A stretch of DNA of 64,000 nt, from positions 1,364,001-1,428,000 of the forward strand of contig NZ_SACM01000001.1 of NCBI RefSeq assembly GCF_004004565.1, given 5' to 3'. The notes under the pieces are model-generated. The model was not told the origin of the DNA, did not search any database, and worked only from the letters and a program-made list of their open reading frames with translations. The stretch is from Inhella crocodyli (GTDB lineage Bacteria > Pseudomonadota > Gammaproteobacteria > Burkholderiales > Burkholderiaceae_C). Positions 27,444 through 37,222 of the stretch are shown here, one piece after another. The position numbers were made by a program, and so were the translations under genes. Position 1 is the stretch's first letter. Every line of letters starts with the position of its first letter.

Positions 27444-28669
27444 GAGCGAGTCGACACGGGCCAGCGCCACAAAGTGCCCAAGTAGTACCCAAAGTATCCA
27501 AGCATCGCGACCGAGACCCCCCAACCCGCCGCTACGAGGCCCCCAATTGCCAAGCCGACAATAAGACCGCCAGCAAACAGGAGCAGTCCAAGAACGGACA
27601 AGCGAAGCGCCCATGCCTGCGCGCGCCAAGCCATGGTGACAACGCCCAATGGGGAGGCCACGAAGTGCAAGGCCAAGTAGGGACCCAGTGCTTGCGCTAA
27701 GTAGCCCGCTTCGCGCCAAGACTCGCCAAACGCCCAAGCGAACAAAGTCGGTCCAGCCAACATCAGCAGACCCGCCCAACCAAGTCCCATCCACATGAGC
27801 ACCACCATCGTGTGGCGCAGATGCCGACGACTTTCCTGCGGATCGAGTGCTTGGGTGAGTTGTGGATACAAAGCGGACGACACGGCGCCGCCCACCAAAG
27901 TCGCCGGTGCCTTGAGATAGCGCAGGGCCAATGCCCAAAGCCCCGCAGAGGCATCGCCCAACCAGGCCGAGAGCAACAGCAAAGTCAGCGTATCTTGGGC
28001 GGTCGCCACAAACGCATGCGGCGTATTCAACAGCGGAAAGTCGCGATAAGCCTTGGCAGTAGCCCATAAAGTGGGCGCTGGCAATCCAGCCAATACGAGC
28101 CAGCCCGCCTTCGGCCGGGTGGTCGCGGCAAGTGCAAGAGCCGCGAGCACTGCGGCGGTGATGGCCCCCCACCACAGCCCAGCCACACCCCAGGCAGCCA
28201 GCCCAAGCACGACTTGCAAGACAGCGCCACCTCCGTGTTGCAGCACGCGGGATGCAGACAACCAGCCAAACGCTTGGGCTCGGGTAGCCCACATGGTCAG
28301 TGCTTGAACTGAGCTTGAAGCAAGCACAGCCACGGGCAGCGCCCATGCCAGGGTCTCCCCTGTGCAAAAGGCCCAAACCGCCCCAATGAAACACGCGGCT
28401 GCAGTGCTGATCGCCACGAGTCGCGTACAAATCGCTGCCAATCGAGCAGCTTCCTCGTCATCGGACGCCAAAGGAAGCGCGAACTCATAGCGAGCGCTAC
28501 CAACCACCGCCAAGTTGATCGCCACGCTCCAAACCAAACTGAATCGCCCATAGGCTTCTGGGTCATACAGCCGAGTCAGCCAGGGCCCCAGCAGCAAGGG
28601 CAGCGCCTGCGCCGCCACGCTTCCTGTCAACAGCGTGAGTGATGCGCGCCAAAGCGCCGAACGCGACAT
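27440..28669 (-). CDS. Wzx-type polysaccharide flippase
   Basis: This 409-residue polytopic protein of the MVF/MATE superfamily has about 12 membrane segments, with the usual beginning [31 protein letters not shown]. It would flip the lipid-linked oligosaccharide made by the neighbouring genes. ATG at 28669 is preferred over the longer frame. It is the first gene of the leftward glycan operon and has atypically low GC for the window. No Wzy polymerase or O-antigen ligase is present here. Confidence 0.88.
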   Translation of the reverse strand: MSRSALWRASLTLLTGSVAAQALPLLLGPWLTRLYDPEAYGRFSLVWSVAINLAVVGSARYEFALPLASDDEEAARLAAICTRLVAISTAAACFIGAVWAFCTGETLAWALPVAVLASSSVQALTMWATRAQAFGWLSASRVLQHGGGAVLQVVLGLAAWGVAGLWWGAITAAVLAALALAATTRPKAGWLVLAGLPAPTLWATAKAYRDFPLLNTPHAFVATAQDTLTLLLLSAWLGDASAGLWALALRYLKAPATLVGGAVSSALYPQLTQALDPQESRRHLRHTMVVLMWMGLGWAGLLMLAGPTLFAWAFGESWREAGYLAQALGPYLALHFVASPLGVVTMAWRAQAWALRLSVLGLLLFAGGLIVGLAIGGLVAAGWGVSVAMLGYFGYYLGTLWRWPVSTRS

Positions 28670-28696
28670 CAGAAGACCAGCGCCAAGGTCGAGCAA

Positions 28697-28863
28697 CGCG
28701 CTCGGAGCCGCCCGAGCTGCCTGCTGATGCGAAGAAAGTGGGGGGGCGCGCTCATGAGGGCCGGGATTCTAGAGAGCCACCCCCCTGGCGCCCCGGCGCC
28801 CGATCAGGGTCACTCCCTAGAATCGCCCCCTTCTTCAACCCCCTCCTCCGTTTGGGATCCGCC
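28697..28863. promoter_or_regulatory. Divergent promoter region between wzx and lysS
   Basis: Two copies of the octamer GATTCTAG/CTAGAATC face each other at 28765-28772 and 28817-28824. Each contains TAGAAT, which fits a sigma-70 -10 element: plus strand 28818-28823 for lysS and minus strand 28771-28766 for the glycan operon. No good -35 boxes were found, so the promoter call is tentative. Confidence 0.4.
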
Positions 28864-30363
28864 ATGGACAGCACCGCGCCGCACGCCGACGACAACCAAC
28901 TGATCGCCGAGCGCCGCGCGAAATTGGCGGAGCGTCGCAAACAAGGTGGCGTGGTCTTCCCCAACGACTTCAAGCCCGAGCACCGCGCGCTGCCCCTGGC
29001 GCAGCAGTACGGCGAGCTGCCCAACGAGGAGCTGGAGCCGCAAGGCGTGACGGTCAGCGTGGCCGGCCGCATGATGCTCAAGCGCGTCATGGGCAAGGCC
29101 AGCTTCGCCACGGTGCAAGACGCGACCGGCCGCATCCAGCTCTACGTGCAGCGCGACGCCCTGGGCGACGACCTGTACGCCGACTTCAAGCACTGGGACC
29201 TGGGCGACATCCTGGCCGCCCGCGGCACCCTGTTCCGCACCAAGACCGGCGAGCTGTCGATCAAGGTGACCGAGCTGCGCCTGCTGACCAAGAGCCTGCG
29301 CCCCCTGCCCGACAAGTTCCACGGCGTGGCCGACCAGGAGCTGAAGTACCGCCAGCGCTACGTCGACCTGATCACCGACGAGGCCGCCCGCGACCGCTTT
29401 GCCCAGCGCAGCAAGGCCGTGGCCGCGATGCGCGGCTTCATGGTTGAGCACGGCTTCCTTGAGGTGGAAACGCCGATGCTGCACCCGATCCCGGGCGGCG
29501 CCAACGCCAAGCCCTTCGTGACGCACCACAACGCGCTGGACCAGGAGATGTTCCTGCGCATCGCGCCGGAGCTCTACCTCAAGCGCCTGATCGTGGGCGG
29601 CTTCGAGCGCGTGTTCGAGATCAACCGCAACTTCCGCAACGAAGGCCTGTCGGTCCGCCACAACCCCGAGTTCACGATGATGGAGTTCTACTCGGCGTTC
29701 TGGGACCACCACGACCTGATGGACTTCACCGAGGCCCTGCTGCGCCACGTGGCCGTCAAGGCCCACGGCAGCGCCGCGCTGACCTACAACGGCCAGCCCG
29801 TGCACCTGGACCAGCCCTTCGCCCGCCTGACCATCCGGGACGCCCTGCTGCAGCACGAAGGCCTGAGCGAGGCCGAGGCCGACGACCCGGCGGCGCTGAC
29901 CGCGCGCATCCAGAAGGCCGGCGAGAAGGTGCCCAGCAACGCCAACCTGGCCCAGCTGCAGTACGCCCTGTTCGAGGCCGTGGTGGAAGAGAAGCTCTGG
30001 CAGCCGACCTTCATCATGAACCACCCGATCGAGGTCTCGCCCCTGGCCCGCGCCAACGACGCCAACCCTGGCATCACCGACCGCTTCGAGCTCTACATGA
30101 CCGGCCGCGAGGTGGCCAACGGGTTCAGCGAGTTGAACGACGCCGAAGACCAGGCCGCGCGCTTCCAAGCGCAGGTGGACGCCAAGGACGGCGGCGACGA
30201 CGAGGCCATGCACTTCGACGCCGACTTCGTGCGCGCCTTGGAGATCGGCATGCCCCCCACCGGCGGCTGCGGCATCGGCATCGACCGCTTCGTCATGCTG
30301 CTGACCGACTCGCCGAGCATCCGCGACGTCATCCTGTTCCCCGCGCTTCGTCGGGAAAACTGA
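28864..30363 (+). CDS. lysS: Lysyl-tRNA synthetase (class II)
   Basis: LysRS charges tRNA-Lys. The 499-residue product has the OB-fold anticodon domain ([25 protein letters not shown]) and the class II core: motif 1 ([23 protein letters not shown]), motif 2 ([30 protein letters not shown]) and motif 3 ([29 protein letters not shown]). ATG at 28864 begins the normal N-terminus; the upstream extension is non-conserved. Housekeeping, normal length. Confidence 0.98.
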   Translation: MDSTAPHADDNQLIAERRAKLAERRKQGGVVFPNDFKPEHRALPLAQQYGELPNEELEPQGVTVSVAGRMMLKRVMGKASFATVQDATGRIQLYVQRDALGDDLYADFKHWDLGDILAARGTLFRTKTGELSIKVTELRLLTKSLRPLPDKFHGVADQELKYRQRYVDLITDEAARDRFAQRSKAVAAMRGFMVEHGFLEVETPMLHPIPGGANAKPFVTHHNALDQEMFLRIAPELYLKRLIVGGFERVFEINRNFRNEGLSVRHNPEFTMMEFYSAFWDHHDLMDFTEALLRHVAVKAHGSAALTYNGQPVHLDQPFARLTIRDALLQHEGLSEAEADDPAALTARIQKAGEKVPSNANLAQLQYALFEAVVEEKLWQPTFIMNHPIEVSPLARANDANPGITDRFELYMTGREVANGFSELNDAEDQAARFQAQVDAKDGGDDEAMHFDADFVRALEIGMPPTGGCGIGIDRFVMLLTDSPSIRDVILFPALRREN

Positions 30364-30373
30364 CCCAACCGCC

Positions 30374-30931
30374 ATGCCCAGCAGCGCCGCCGAAGACGAT
30401 CTCGCGGCGCTGCGCATCGCGCTGTGGGACGAGCTGCAGCGCGCCGCGCGCGACAAGGGCCACGGCTGGCGCACGCCGGTGCTGGCCACGCGCGACGGCG
30501 ACGGCGCCGACGCCCGCACCGTGGTGCTGCGCGAGGTCGACGCCGAGCGGCGCCAACTGGTGATCTACACCGACGCCCGCAGCCCCAAGGTGGCGCAGTT
30601 GCAGGCGCACCCGCAGGCCAGCTTGGTGGCCTGGTGCCCGAGCCTAGGCTGGCAGTTGCGCGTCAAGGTCCGGCTGAGCTTGGACACCGACGGGCTCGCG
30701 CTGTCCAGCCGCTGGGCGCGCCTGAAGCTCAGCCCAGCGGCGCAGGATTACCTGAGCCCCCTGCCCCCCGGCAGTCCCCTGGACGCTTCGCCCGTTCCGG
30801 CGCGCGACACGCGGGGGCATTTCGCGCTGATCCGCGCCGAGGTCGAAGCCATCGACTGGCTGGGCCTGCGCACCGCCGGGCACCGCCGCGCCGTGTTCGA
30901 CGCCGCGGGTGCCCGTTGGGTCACGCCTTGA
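30374..30931 (+). CDS. Pyridoxamine-phosphate-oxidase-like FMN-binding protein
   Basis: The 185-residue protein has a split-barrel flavin-binding fold: [51 protein letters not shown] and the C-terminal [16 protein letters not shown]. It is shorter than PdxH and lacks its usual C-terminal RLNP motif, so it is a paralogue of unknown substrate. It lies 10 bp after lysS on the same strand and overlaps the convergent GT61 gene by 11 bp. Confidence 0.8.
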   Translation: MPSSAAEDDLAALRIALWDELQRAARDKGHGWRTPVLATRDGDGADARTVVLREVDAERRQLVIYTDARSPKVAQLQAHPQASLVAWCPSLGWQLRVKVRLSLDTDGLALSSRWARLKLSPAAQDYLSPLPPGSPLDASPVPARDTRGHFALIRAEVEAIDWLGLRTAGHRRAVFDAAGARWVTP

Positions 30932-32831
30932 GCGACGCCAACGCCGACATCGCTTCGTCGAGCGCGGTCAGGTCGATGCGAAAGCGCCAGTGGTGGCGCA
31001 CCGGGTGGGAGCCCGTGTCCGCCTGACCCGCCAAGAAGGCGTGTCGGATGCCGAGGGCCTCCAAGGCCGCGGCCCACGAGGGCAGGTTGCCCGGTTGCCC
31101 ATTGAACAAGGTCAGCACGCGCGCGCCGCTCGGGCACGCCAGGGCGTTGGACAGCGCCGAGCCGTGGGCCCCCACGATCCACTCGGCCTCGGCGAAGTGC
31201 TGGACCTGCGCATCGAACGCGAGGCGTTCCGGCTCGATGGCCTCGAAGGCCCAACGGCGCACCAGGTGCGCCTCCACCTCGTCTTGATTCAGCAGGCCTC
31301 GCAAGGGCGTGCTGCGTCGCACGAACCAGCGCCGCCGCGGCACCGCCACCCCCCGCCCTGCAAGCCAGCGCTGGCGCAGCCACTGCAAGCTGGGTCCATG
31401 CGAGGGCGCGATGTGCACGCTGTCGGCCACCGACTGGTGGACGTAGTGCGGGAAAAAAACGTCGCGCCCCGCCACCCACAGCTTGGCGGCCCGAACGGCC
31501 ACGTCCGCCTCGATCACCCGCACGCGGGGCACTTGCCCCAAGACCAGGCCCAAGGCCTGGAGGTGCGTGTCGGGCATTCCGGCGTCAACCAGGTAGGTCG
31601 CGCGCGGCCAGTCCATCCGTCCTTCGAAGTGCCGCAGCCGGGGCAAGAACTCGAACAGCCAATGCCCGAACTGGCGCGACGAGACGCCCAGCAAGCTGAC
31701 GGCTTCCTCGGCCAGTTCCAACCGCTCGCGCGGAGGACGCGCGACCAAGCGTTCGGCATGACGCCAGGCCACGGCCTTGTCGTGCACCAGGTTGGCCAAG
31801 GTCCCCAAGGGATGCGCCAGCCCGTCGTGCAGCGCGAACCCAGCGGCGTCCAGCACCAGGTCGCTGCCCCCGCGTGCTTCGCCGCCTGGCAAGCACAGGG
31901 CGTAGCCGGCCGCGCTCCGCGTCCGGCCGACCGACGGCGACCAATCCACCGGCGGGCCGAAGCTTCGGGGCGGAGGCACCTCGATCGGCTCGGCCGGCGA
32001 GGTGGTGGCCCCGGGCCAAAGGGGGCCCGCGCGCAAGTTCAAGGGGCCCAACAGCCCTTCCCCTTCCGTTGACACGCCGACCCAATCACTGAGCGCCTGC
32101 GCCGGGGCGACGCCCAACTCGAATGCTGCTTTGGCGCGGTAGCCCTGGGCCAAGCGTTCGGCGGGCTTCAAGGCCAGTGCCCGCTCGGCCGCGGCACCGC
32201 ACGCCTCGAGGTCTCGCCGGCGCGCCGCCGGGAGCGCGGTGGCCAATGCCTTGAAGTCCGCCGGGTGCCCCTGCGCGTCGGTCAGCACGGCGCCCAAACT
32301 GGGGCTGAGTTCGCAATGCGTGCCAGCCAGCATGGCCCAGCCTTCGGCCCAGCGGGGCATCGACGCCAACAGGTCAGGCAAACGTTGAATCAAAGCGCCG
32401 AAATGCCCGCTGCGGAATTGCGCCGGCACCGCCAGGCGCGCGCGCAGCACGGCATCGACGGCACTCAGTTCCGCGTCCAAGTCGGGGCTGCGCACGCGGC
32501 CAGGCTGCGCCAGGGCCCAACCCAGACGCGCGGCGTCCTCGCAGCGGTCCAGGCGCAGGCAGGCGTGCAGCAGCGCGACCGCGGCCCGCTCATCGAAGCG
32601 GCCGTGGTTCATGGCGTGCTGAAGGTGCGGCAGGGCCTCGTCACACCGGTCCATCCGCACCAGGCAGCGGCCAAGCGCGGCATGGGCTGCGGTGGGTGCC
32701 GATGGCGCTTCGCAGAGCCGCTGCAGCGGCCCCAGGGCCCGCTCGACCTGGCCTGCCTCCAGGTCCGCCGAGGCGGCCTGGAGCGTTCGATCGAAGCCGT
32801 CGGGAAGGCCCGTCAGCTCCCGTGCTTCCAT
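30921..32831 (-). CDS. TPR-like region fused to GT61 glycosyltransferase domain
   Basis: This 636-residue protein has an N-terminal helical repeat region (about 1-240; LGRCLVRMDRCDEALPHLQHAMNHGRF is TPR-like) and a C-terminal DUF563/GT61 domain with RRWFVRR, LNQDEVEAHLVRRWAFEAIEPERLAF and AEWIVGAHGSALSNALACPSGARVLTLFN. GT61 enzymes make capsule or O-linked sugar attachments. It is outside the main glycan loci and next to fatty-acid genes. It overlaps the enoyl-CoA hydratase by 19 bp on the same strand. No signal peptide is present; the acceptor is unknown. Confidence 0.82.
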   Translation of the reverse strand: MEARELTGLPDGFDRTLQAASADLEAGQVERALGPLQRLCEAPSAPTAAHAALGRCLVRMDRCDEALPHLQHAMNHGRFDERAAVALLHACLRLDRCEDAARLGWALAQPGRVRSPDLDAELSAVDAVLRARLAVPAQFRSGHFGALIQRLPDLLASMPRWAEGWAMLAGTHCELSPSLGAVLTDAQGHPADFKALATALPAARRRDLEACGAAAERALALKPAERLAQGYRAKAAFELGVAPAQALSDWVGVSTEGEGLLGPLNLRAGPLWPGATTSPAEPIEVPPPRSFGPPVDWSPSVGRTRSAAGYALCLPGGEARGGSDLVLDAAGFALHDGLAHPLGTLANLVHDKAVAWRHAERLVARPPRERLELAEEAVSLLGVSSRQFGHWLFEFLPRLRHFEGRMDWPRATYLVDAGMPDTHLQALGLVLGQVPRVRVIEADVAVRAAKLWVAGRDVFFPHYVHQSVADSVHIAPSHGPSLQWLRQRWLAGRGVAVPRRRWFVRRSTPLRGLLNQDEVEAHLVRRWAFEAIEPERLAFDAQVQHFAEAEWIVGAHGSALSNALACPSGARVLTLFNGQPGNLPSWAAALEALGIRHAFLAGQADTGSHPVRHHWRFRIDLTALDEAMSALASLKA

Positions 32832-33604
32832 TGCGGCGCGCGCTTTTCCAAGAAGGCGGTCATGCCCTCGCGCTGGTCGTGCGTGCCGAACATCGCGTGG
32901 AAGGCCAGGCGCTCGGCCTGAACGCCTTGGGTCAGCGGGGTCTCGAAAGCCTGGTTGACCATTTCCTTCATCAGCGCCAGCGCGGGGGCCGATTGCGCAT
33001 TGAGAAGCTCGGCGACTTTCAGCACCTCGTCCAGGAAGCCTTCGGTGGGGAACACGCGGGCCACCAGGCCGGCTTGCAGGGCCTCTTGCGCGTCCATCAT
33101 GCGGGCGGTCAACAGCAGGTCCATGGCCTTGGCCTTGCCCACCCAGCGCGGCAGGCGCTGCGTGCCGCCGGCGCCAGGGATGACGCCAATCTTGATTTCA
33201 GGCTGGCCAAACTTGGCGCTTTCGGCGGCGTAGATGGTGTCGCACATCATGGCCAACTCGCAGCCGCCACCCAGCGCGTAACCGGCCACGGCGGCCAGCA
33301 CGGGCTTCTTGACCTTGAGCACGTGCTCCCAGTTTTTGCTCACCAAGCCGCCTTGGTGCGCGCTGAGAAAGTCCAGGTCCTTGATGGACGGGATGTCGGC
33401 GCCGGCGCAAAAGGCCTTCTCGCTGCCGGTCAGCACGATGCAGCCGATGCCGGCGTCGGCGTCGAAAGCCGCCAGGGCCTCGCCCAGTTCGTCCATCAGC
33501 GGATCGCACAGGGCGTTCAGGGCCTTGGGGCGGTTGAGGCGGATGAGGCCGGTCTTGCGCGGGCCGTCGCCCACGGTCTCGACCAGGATGCAGGTGTAGG
33601 TCAT
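32813..33604 (-). CDS. Enoyl-CoA hydratase
   Basis: The 263-residue crotonase-family protein hydrates 2-enoyl-CoA in fatty-acid or amino-acid breakdown. It contains LIRLNRPKALNALCDPLMDEL, the oxyanion-hole segments GSEKAFCAGADI and GYALGGGCELAMMCD, and the catalytic Glu pair in CEL and PEIKIGVIPGAGGTQRL. ATG at 33604 overlaps the upstream stop by ATGA. Probably short-chain hydratase; specificity unproven. Confidence 0.93.
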   Translation of the reverse strand: MTYTCILVETVGDGPRKTGLIRLNRPKALNALCDPLMDELGEALAAFDADAGIGCIVLTGSEKAFCAGADIPSIKDLDFLSAHQGGLVSKNWEHVLKVKKPVLAAVAGYALGGGCELAMMCDTIYAAESAKFGQPEIKIGVIPGAGGTQRLPRWVGKAKAMDLLLTARMMDAQEALQAGLVARVFPTEGFLDEVLKVAELLNAQSAPALALMKEMVNQAFETPLTQGVQAERLAFHAMFGTHDQREGMTAFLEKRAPQWKHGS

Positions 33605-34713
33605 GGGGGGTTCTCCTTCGAGGGGCCCGGATTGTCGGTGGGCGCCAGCTCCTGCAGGGGCGGCTCGGCCAGGGTGAGCAGCAACCACACGCCGTCGCCC
33701 TGCTCGATTCGGATCTGCACCGGCAAGTACTGGTAGCTGGGCGCCAGCCACACCTGCGCGGCCAGGGCCCCGGCGGGCAGGGGCGCCTGCGGCCGCAAAT
33801 GCCAGGCCCGGATGCGGCCCAAGGCCGTGTCCAGCACGACCTCGCCGAGGTTCTCGTAGCGCCAGGTGTTCACGCCCTGCGGCAGGGCCAAAGGCACCGG
33901 GATGACGTGGCCCTCGCGGGCCGGCTCGCGGCCGGTCAACAGCAGCCAGGTCAGGTGCACGAACTGGCTGGCTGAGTCTTGCACCCCGGCGGGGGCGAAC
34001 ACACGCTGGCCCGAGGGCAAACGCACTTCGCCGCCTTCCCATCGGATGCTGCTTTGACGGGCCGTGCGCCACAGCAACTGGGTCGCCTCGTCGTAGCGCT
34101 GGGGGGCGATGCCGCTGGGCGTCAAGCGCCCTTCGCTGACGAGCCGGCGCTGGCCAAACGGGGTCAGCTTCGGGCCGATGCCCACTTGCAAGCGCACTTG
34201 GTAGCGGGCCCCTTGGCGCAGCCATTCCACCTCGGCGTCGCCGTGCACCAGACCTTGGTAGTGGCCCACCACCGCGTAGCGCAGTCGGGTCGACAGCGGC
34301 CACTCGGGACCGGGTGCGTCGTCGCCCTCGCGCGGCGCCTGCACCTCGGGGCGGGTGGGCTCTGAAGGGGCCGAGGCCACGGCTTGGGCGGGAGGTGGCG
34401 CCGGTTCAAGGGCTGGCGGCGCCGATGCCGGCTCGGCCGCGTCCTGCGGCGCTGGCGTTGGCGCCTGCGGCTGCGAGGCCGCTGGCGCGGGCTCCGGCGT
34501 CGCCCGGGGGGATGGCGGCTTGGGGCGAGGCACAGGCCGGGCCCGCTCGGGCGCGGGACGCATCGCCTGCGTCAATTGGACGCTCAAGCGGGGCGGCGGG
34601 CTGGGCGTGAGGGCGTGCCAGCCGTCGAAGGCGCGCCACGCCGCCCAGTGCGCCAGCAGCACCACCAAACACCAGGCAGACGCGACCGTCCGCCGCAGGA
34701 CGCGGGGGCTCAG
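33601..34713 (-). CDS. DUF3108-domain exported protein with apparent CTG start
   Basis: The C-terminal half (RLRYAVVGHYQGLVHGDAEVEWLRQGARYQV to the end) is a DUF3108 domain, a periplasmic protein of unknown function common in Burkholderiales. A Pro/Ala-rich linker of about 120 residues separates it from an N-terminal membrane anchor (TVASAWCLVVLLAHWAAW). No ATG, GTG or TTG lies upstream of the anchor inside a sensible position; a CTG at 34713 overlapping the TGA of the DUF3429 gene (CTGA) gives MSPRVLRRTVASAW and 370 residues. That start is an inference. Confidence 0.75.
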   Translation of the reverse strand: MSPRVLRRTVASAWCLVVLLAHWAAWRAFDGWHALTPSPPPRLSVQLTQAMRPAPERARPVPRPKPPSPRATPEPAPAASQPQAPTPAPQDAAEPASAPPALEPAPPPAQAVASAPSEPTRPEVQAPREGDDAPGPEWPLSTRLRYAVVGHYQGLVHGDAEVEWLRQGARYQVRLQVGIGPKLTPFGQRRLVSEGRLTPSGIAPQRYDEATQLLWRTARQSSIRWEGGEVRLPSGQRVFAPAGVQDSASQFVHLTWLLLTGREPAREGHVIPVPLALPQGVNTWRYENLGEVVLDTALGRIRAWHLRPQAPLPAGALAAQVWLAPSYQYLPVQIRIEQGDGVWLLLTLAEPPLQELAPTDNPGPSKENPP

Positions 34714-35156
34714 GTGGCGGCCGCGGCCAAGAAGCAGCACAGCGCCGCCAGCAGGGTGCAACGGAAGCGCAGGGTCAGCCAGCCGCCCACGCCCAAGCGC
34801 GGGAACTGGTGGCGATCGACCGCGTAGCAAACGATCAGCACGATGCCGTGCACCACCAAGCCGGCGTACGCCGGCATCAGCAGGCCCACCCAGGCCAGCA
34901 GCGCCGGGACCACGCCCCAGCGCATCGAGAACGGCTGCGGCTGGCGCATCGCCAAGCCCCAGTGCAGGGCCCCCAGGAACGCGATCACCGTCGCCGCGTA
35001 GGCCGACAGGCCTTGCATCACGAAGGCGTGCTCGTCCAGGTAATCGGGGCGCGCCAGCAACCAAGCCAGGGCGGTGCCGCCGACAAAGGGCAGCAGGCCG
35101 GCGTAGCCCAGGCGGCTGGCCAGGGCGCTGGGTTCGGCTTGTCCGGGGGTGTTCAT
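34710..35156 (-). CDS. DUF3429 inner-membrane protein
   Basis: The 148-residue protein has about five membrane segments and the DUF3429 signature (LLPFVGGTALAWL, then VIAFLGALHWGLAMRQ). Members are widespread in proteobacteria and uncharacterised. It sits 1 bp after dsbC in transcription order from the opposite direction of numbering and overlaps the DUF3108 gene by CTGA. No function is claimed. Confidence 0.82.
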   Translation of the reverse strand: MNTPGQAEPSALASRLGYAGLLPFVGGTALAWLLARPDYLDEHAFVMQGLSAYAATVIAFLGALHWGLAMRQPQPFSMRWGVVPALLAWVGLLMPAYAGLVVHGIVLIVCYAVDRHQFPRLGVGGWLTLRFRCTLLAALCCFLAAAAT

Positions 35157-35157
35157 G

Positions 35158-35949
35158 TCAGGACTTCTTCTGGGCGCGCTGCAGGCGCTCTTCGACTTGT
35201 TCGGCCGGGATGGCGCCCGGCACGCGGGTGCCGTCTTCGAACACCAAGGCCGGGGTGCCGTTGATCTGGAACTTGCGGGCGAAGGCCAGGTTGCGCGTCA
35301 GGGCGGCGTCGTCGCAAGCCCCTTCGGGTTTGGCCGGCGGCTTGTCGCGCAGCATCCAGTCCTGCCAGGCCGCGTAAGCGTCCTTGCTGCACCAAATGGC
35401 GCGCGAGCGCTCCAGCGAACTCGGCCCCAAGATCGGGATCAGAAACGTATAGATCGTGACGTCCTTGAGCTCCGCCAAGCCCTTCTCGAAGCGCTTGCAG
35501 TAGCCGCAGTTCGGGTCTTCGAACACGGCCAGCTTGCGCGCCCCGGTGCCCCGCTTGACCACCATGGCATCGGCAACGGGCAAGGCGGAGAACTGGATGG
35601 CGGTGAGCTTGTCGACACGGGCTTGCGTCAGGCTGCTGCGGGTCTTCAGGTCGACCAAGTCGCCCTCGATCAGGTACTCGCCTTTGCCGTCGACGTAACG
35701 GATGTCGGTGCCAAAGCGAATCTCAAAAAGACCGGGGATCGGTGTGGTGCGGATCTCGTCGATCGGCGGGAAGTTGGGCAGGCGCTCGGCGATCGCCCGG
35801 CGCAGCGACACCTCGATGGCGCGCACCTCGGGGGCGGCCGCCGCAGGCGCTGGGGCTGGCGCCGCCTTCTTGGTGGGCACTTGGGCGGAGGCACCGGCCA
35901 GGGTCAAGGACAGGGCCAGGGCAGTGGCCAGCTTGCGGGGGAGCGTCAT
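35158..35949 (-). CDS. dsbC: Thiol:disulfide interchange protein DsbC
   Basis: DsbC is a periplasmic disulfide isomerase kept reduced by DsbD. The 263-residue product has a signal peptide (MTLPRKLATALALSLTLAGASA), a dimerisation domain (IDEIRTTPIPGLFEIRF, then DGKGEYLIEGDLVDLKTRSSLT), and a thioredoxin-fold domain with active site CGYC in FEDPNCGYCKRF. The cis-Pro loop NGTPAL is present. ATG at 35949 overlaps the ubiH-like stop. It could help fold secreted Cys-containing proteins. Confidence 0.96.
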   Translation of the reverse strand: MTLPRKLATALALSLTLAGASAQVPTKKAAPAPAPAAAAPEVRAIEVSLRRAIAERLPNFPPIDEIRTTPIPGLFEIRFGTDIRYVDGKGEYLIEGDLVDLKTRSSLTQARVDKLTAIQFSALPVADAMVVKRGTGARKLAVFEDPNCGYCKRFEKGLAELKDVTIYTFLIPILGPSSLERSRAIWCSKDAYAAWQDWMLRDKPPAKPEGACDDAALTRNLAFARKFQINGTPALVFEDGTRVPGAIPAEQVEERLQRAQKKS

Positions 35950-37109
35950 GGGGTCGGCCTTGCGGCGTTGGAAGCGTTCGAAGAGGGGGCACTGGCGCGG
36001 TGGCCCAGCGCCTGCTGGGTGAACCAGCGCTTGAGCGGCCCGAGGGCGTCGACCAAGGCCAGGCCCTGATTGCGCGCCACGCGGGCCCAAGGGGCGCCGT
36101 GCGCGAAGCCGTGCCACAGGCCGTCGGTCACGGTGGCCATCATCCAGGTGTCCAGCGCACGCTGGCGTTCGTAACGGCGCAACAGGGTCAAGTCGCCCAG
36201 CGGGCGCCAGGGCTCGCGCGCGGCCAGCACCTCGGCCAGGGCGGCCACGTCAGCGAGGCCCAGGTTCAAGCCCTGCCCGGCCAGCGGGTGAACCTGGTGG
36301 GCGCAATCGCCCAGCAGGGCCAAGCCGGGACGCACAGTGGGCGTGGCCCGCAGCAGGTTCAGGGGCCAGGTCTGCGCGGCGCCCACCTGCTGCAAATGGC
36401 CGGCGCGTTGGTGGGTCGCGGCCTGAAGTTCGGCCGCCAAGGCCTCGGGCGACAGCGCGGCTCGGCGCAGCGCGTCCTCGGCCGGCTGCGACCACACCAT
36501 CGCGTAGCTGTGCCCGGGCGTGGGGCGGTCGAGCGGCAACAGAGCCAGCACGTCGCCGCCCGCCCCGAACCACTGCCAGGCGCGGCCTTGGTGGGGCACG
36601 TCGCTGACCCAGCGGGTGGCCAGCGCGTGGTGCCCGTAAGCCCGGCGCTCGACCTGGATGCCGTGCGCCTCGAGCCCGCGGGCCTCGCGCCCCTCGCACA
36701 GGGCCAGCAAGGCGTGCGGCAGTTCGCCGTCCACCCGTTGCACGTGGGGGGCAAAGCGCAGGGCGGCGTCCAAGGCGGCGTCCAGCTCGGCCGCGTCGAC
36801 GATGACGGCCAGTTCGGCCAGGTGCGCCTGCCAGGCGCTGAAGTTCAGGCGCCCGCCTTCTTGGTCGCCGAACACCTGCATGTCCTGCACCGGCGTCTTG
36901 GCATCGGGCGGCAGGCTGTCCCACACCTTCAAGCGGCGCAGCAGGGCCTGGGCCCCGGCGTTCAGGGCGTAAGCGCGAACGTCTTGGGGGCGGGCTTGGG
37001 CGCGCCCCTGCAGGCCCACGCGCAGGCCCTGGTGCGACAGCGCCAGCGCCAGCGAGCGTCCCACGGCGCCATCGCCCCGGATGAGTACATCGACCTGCAT
37101 AGCGCTCAT
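35946..37109 (-). CDS. UbiH/UbiF-family FAD monooxygenase
   Basis: This 387-residue flavoprotein belongs to the ubiquinone-biosynthesis hydroxylases. N-terminal IRGDGAVGRSLALAL is the FAD-binding GxGxxG region and GDCAHQVHPLAGQGLNLGLADV the second FAD motif. Overall length suits UbiH/UbiF/UbiI. Which ring position it hydroxylates cannot be told from sequence. It is the first gene of the leftward run with dsbC, DUF3429 and DUF3108. Confidence 0.88.
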   Translation of the reverse strand: MSAMQVDVLIRGDGAVGRSLALALSHQGLRVGLQGRAQARPQDVRAYALNAGAQALLRRLKVWDSLPPDAKTPVQDMQVFGDQEGGRLNFSAWQAHLAELAVIVDAAELDAALDAALRFAPHVQRVDGELPHALLALCEGREARGLEAHGIQVERRAYGHHALATRWVSDVPHQGRAWQWFGAGGDVLALLPLDRPTPGHSYAMVWSQPAEDALRRAALSPEALAAELQAATHQRAGHLQQVGAAQTWPLNLLRATPTVRPGLALLGDCAHQVHPLAGQGLNLGLADVAALAEVLAAREPWRPLGDLTLLRRYERQRALDTWMMATVTDGLWHGFAHGAPWARVARNQGLALVDALGPLKRWFTQQALGHRASAPSSNASNAARPTP

Positions 37110-37113
37110 TCTA

Positions 37114-37141
37114 GGAAGGGCCCCTCCGGCCCTTCTAAAAT
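37114..37141 (+). promoter_or_regulatory. Candidate ychF promoter with inverted repeat
   Basis: GAAGGGCC (37115-37122) and GGCCCTTC (37128-37135) form an 8-bp inverted repeat with a 5-nt spacer, directly followed by TAAAAT at 37136-37141, a fair -10 element. The ychF ATG lies 82 bp downstream. The repeat overlaps the spacer between any -35 and the -10 and could be an operator or a weak attenuating hairpin. No -35 was seen. Confidence 0.4.
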
Positions 37142-37222
37142 CACGCCTTTGGCCCGGACGACCGGGCCGCCTGCCCGGACGAACGACGCACCGGGCGCCT
37201 CCCCCACTGAAAGCCCTGCGCG

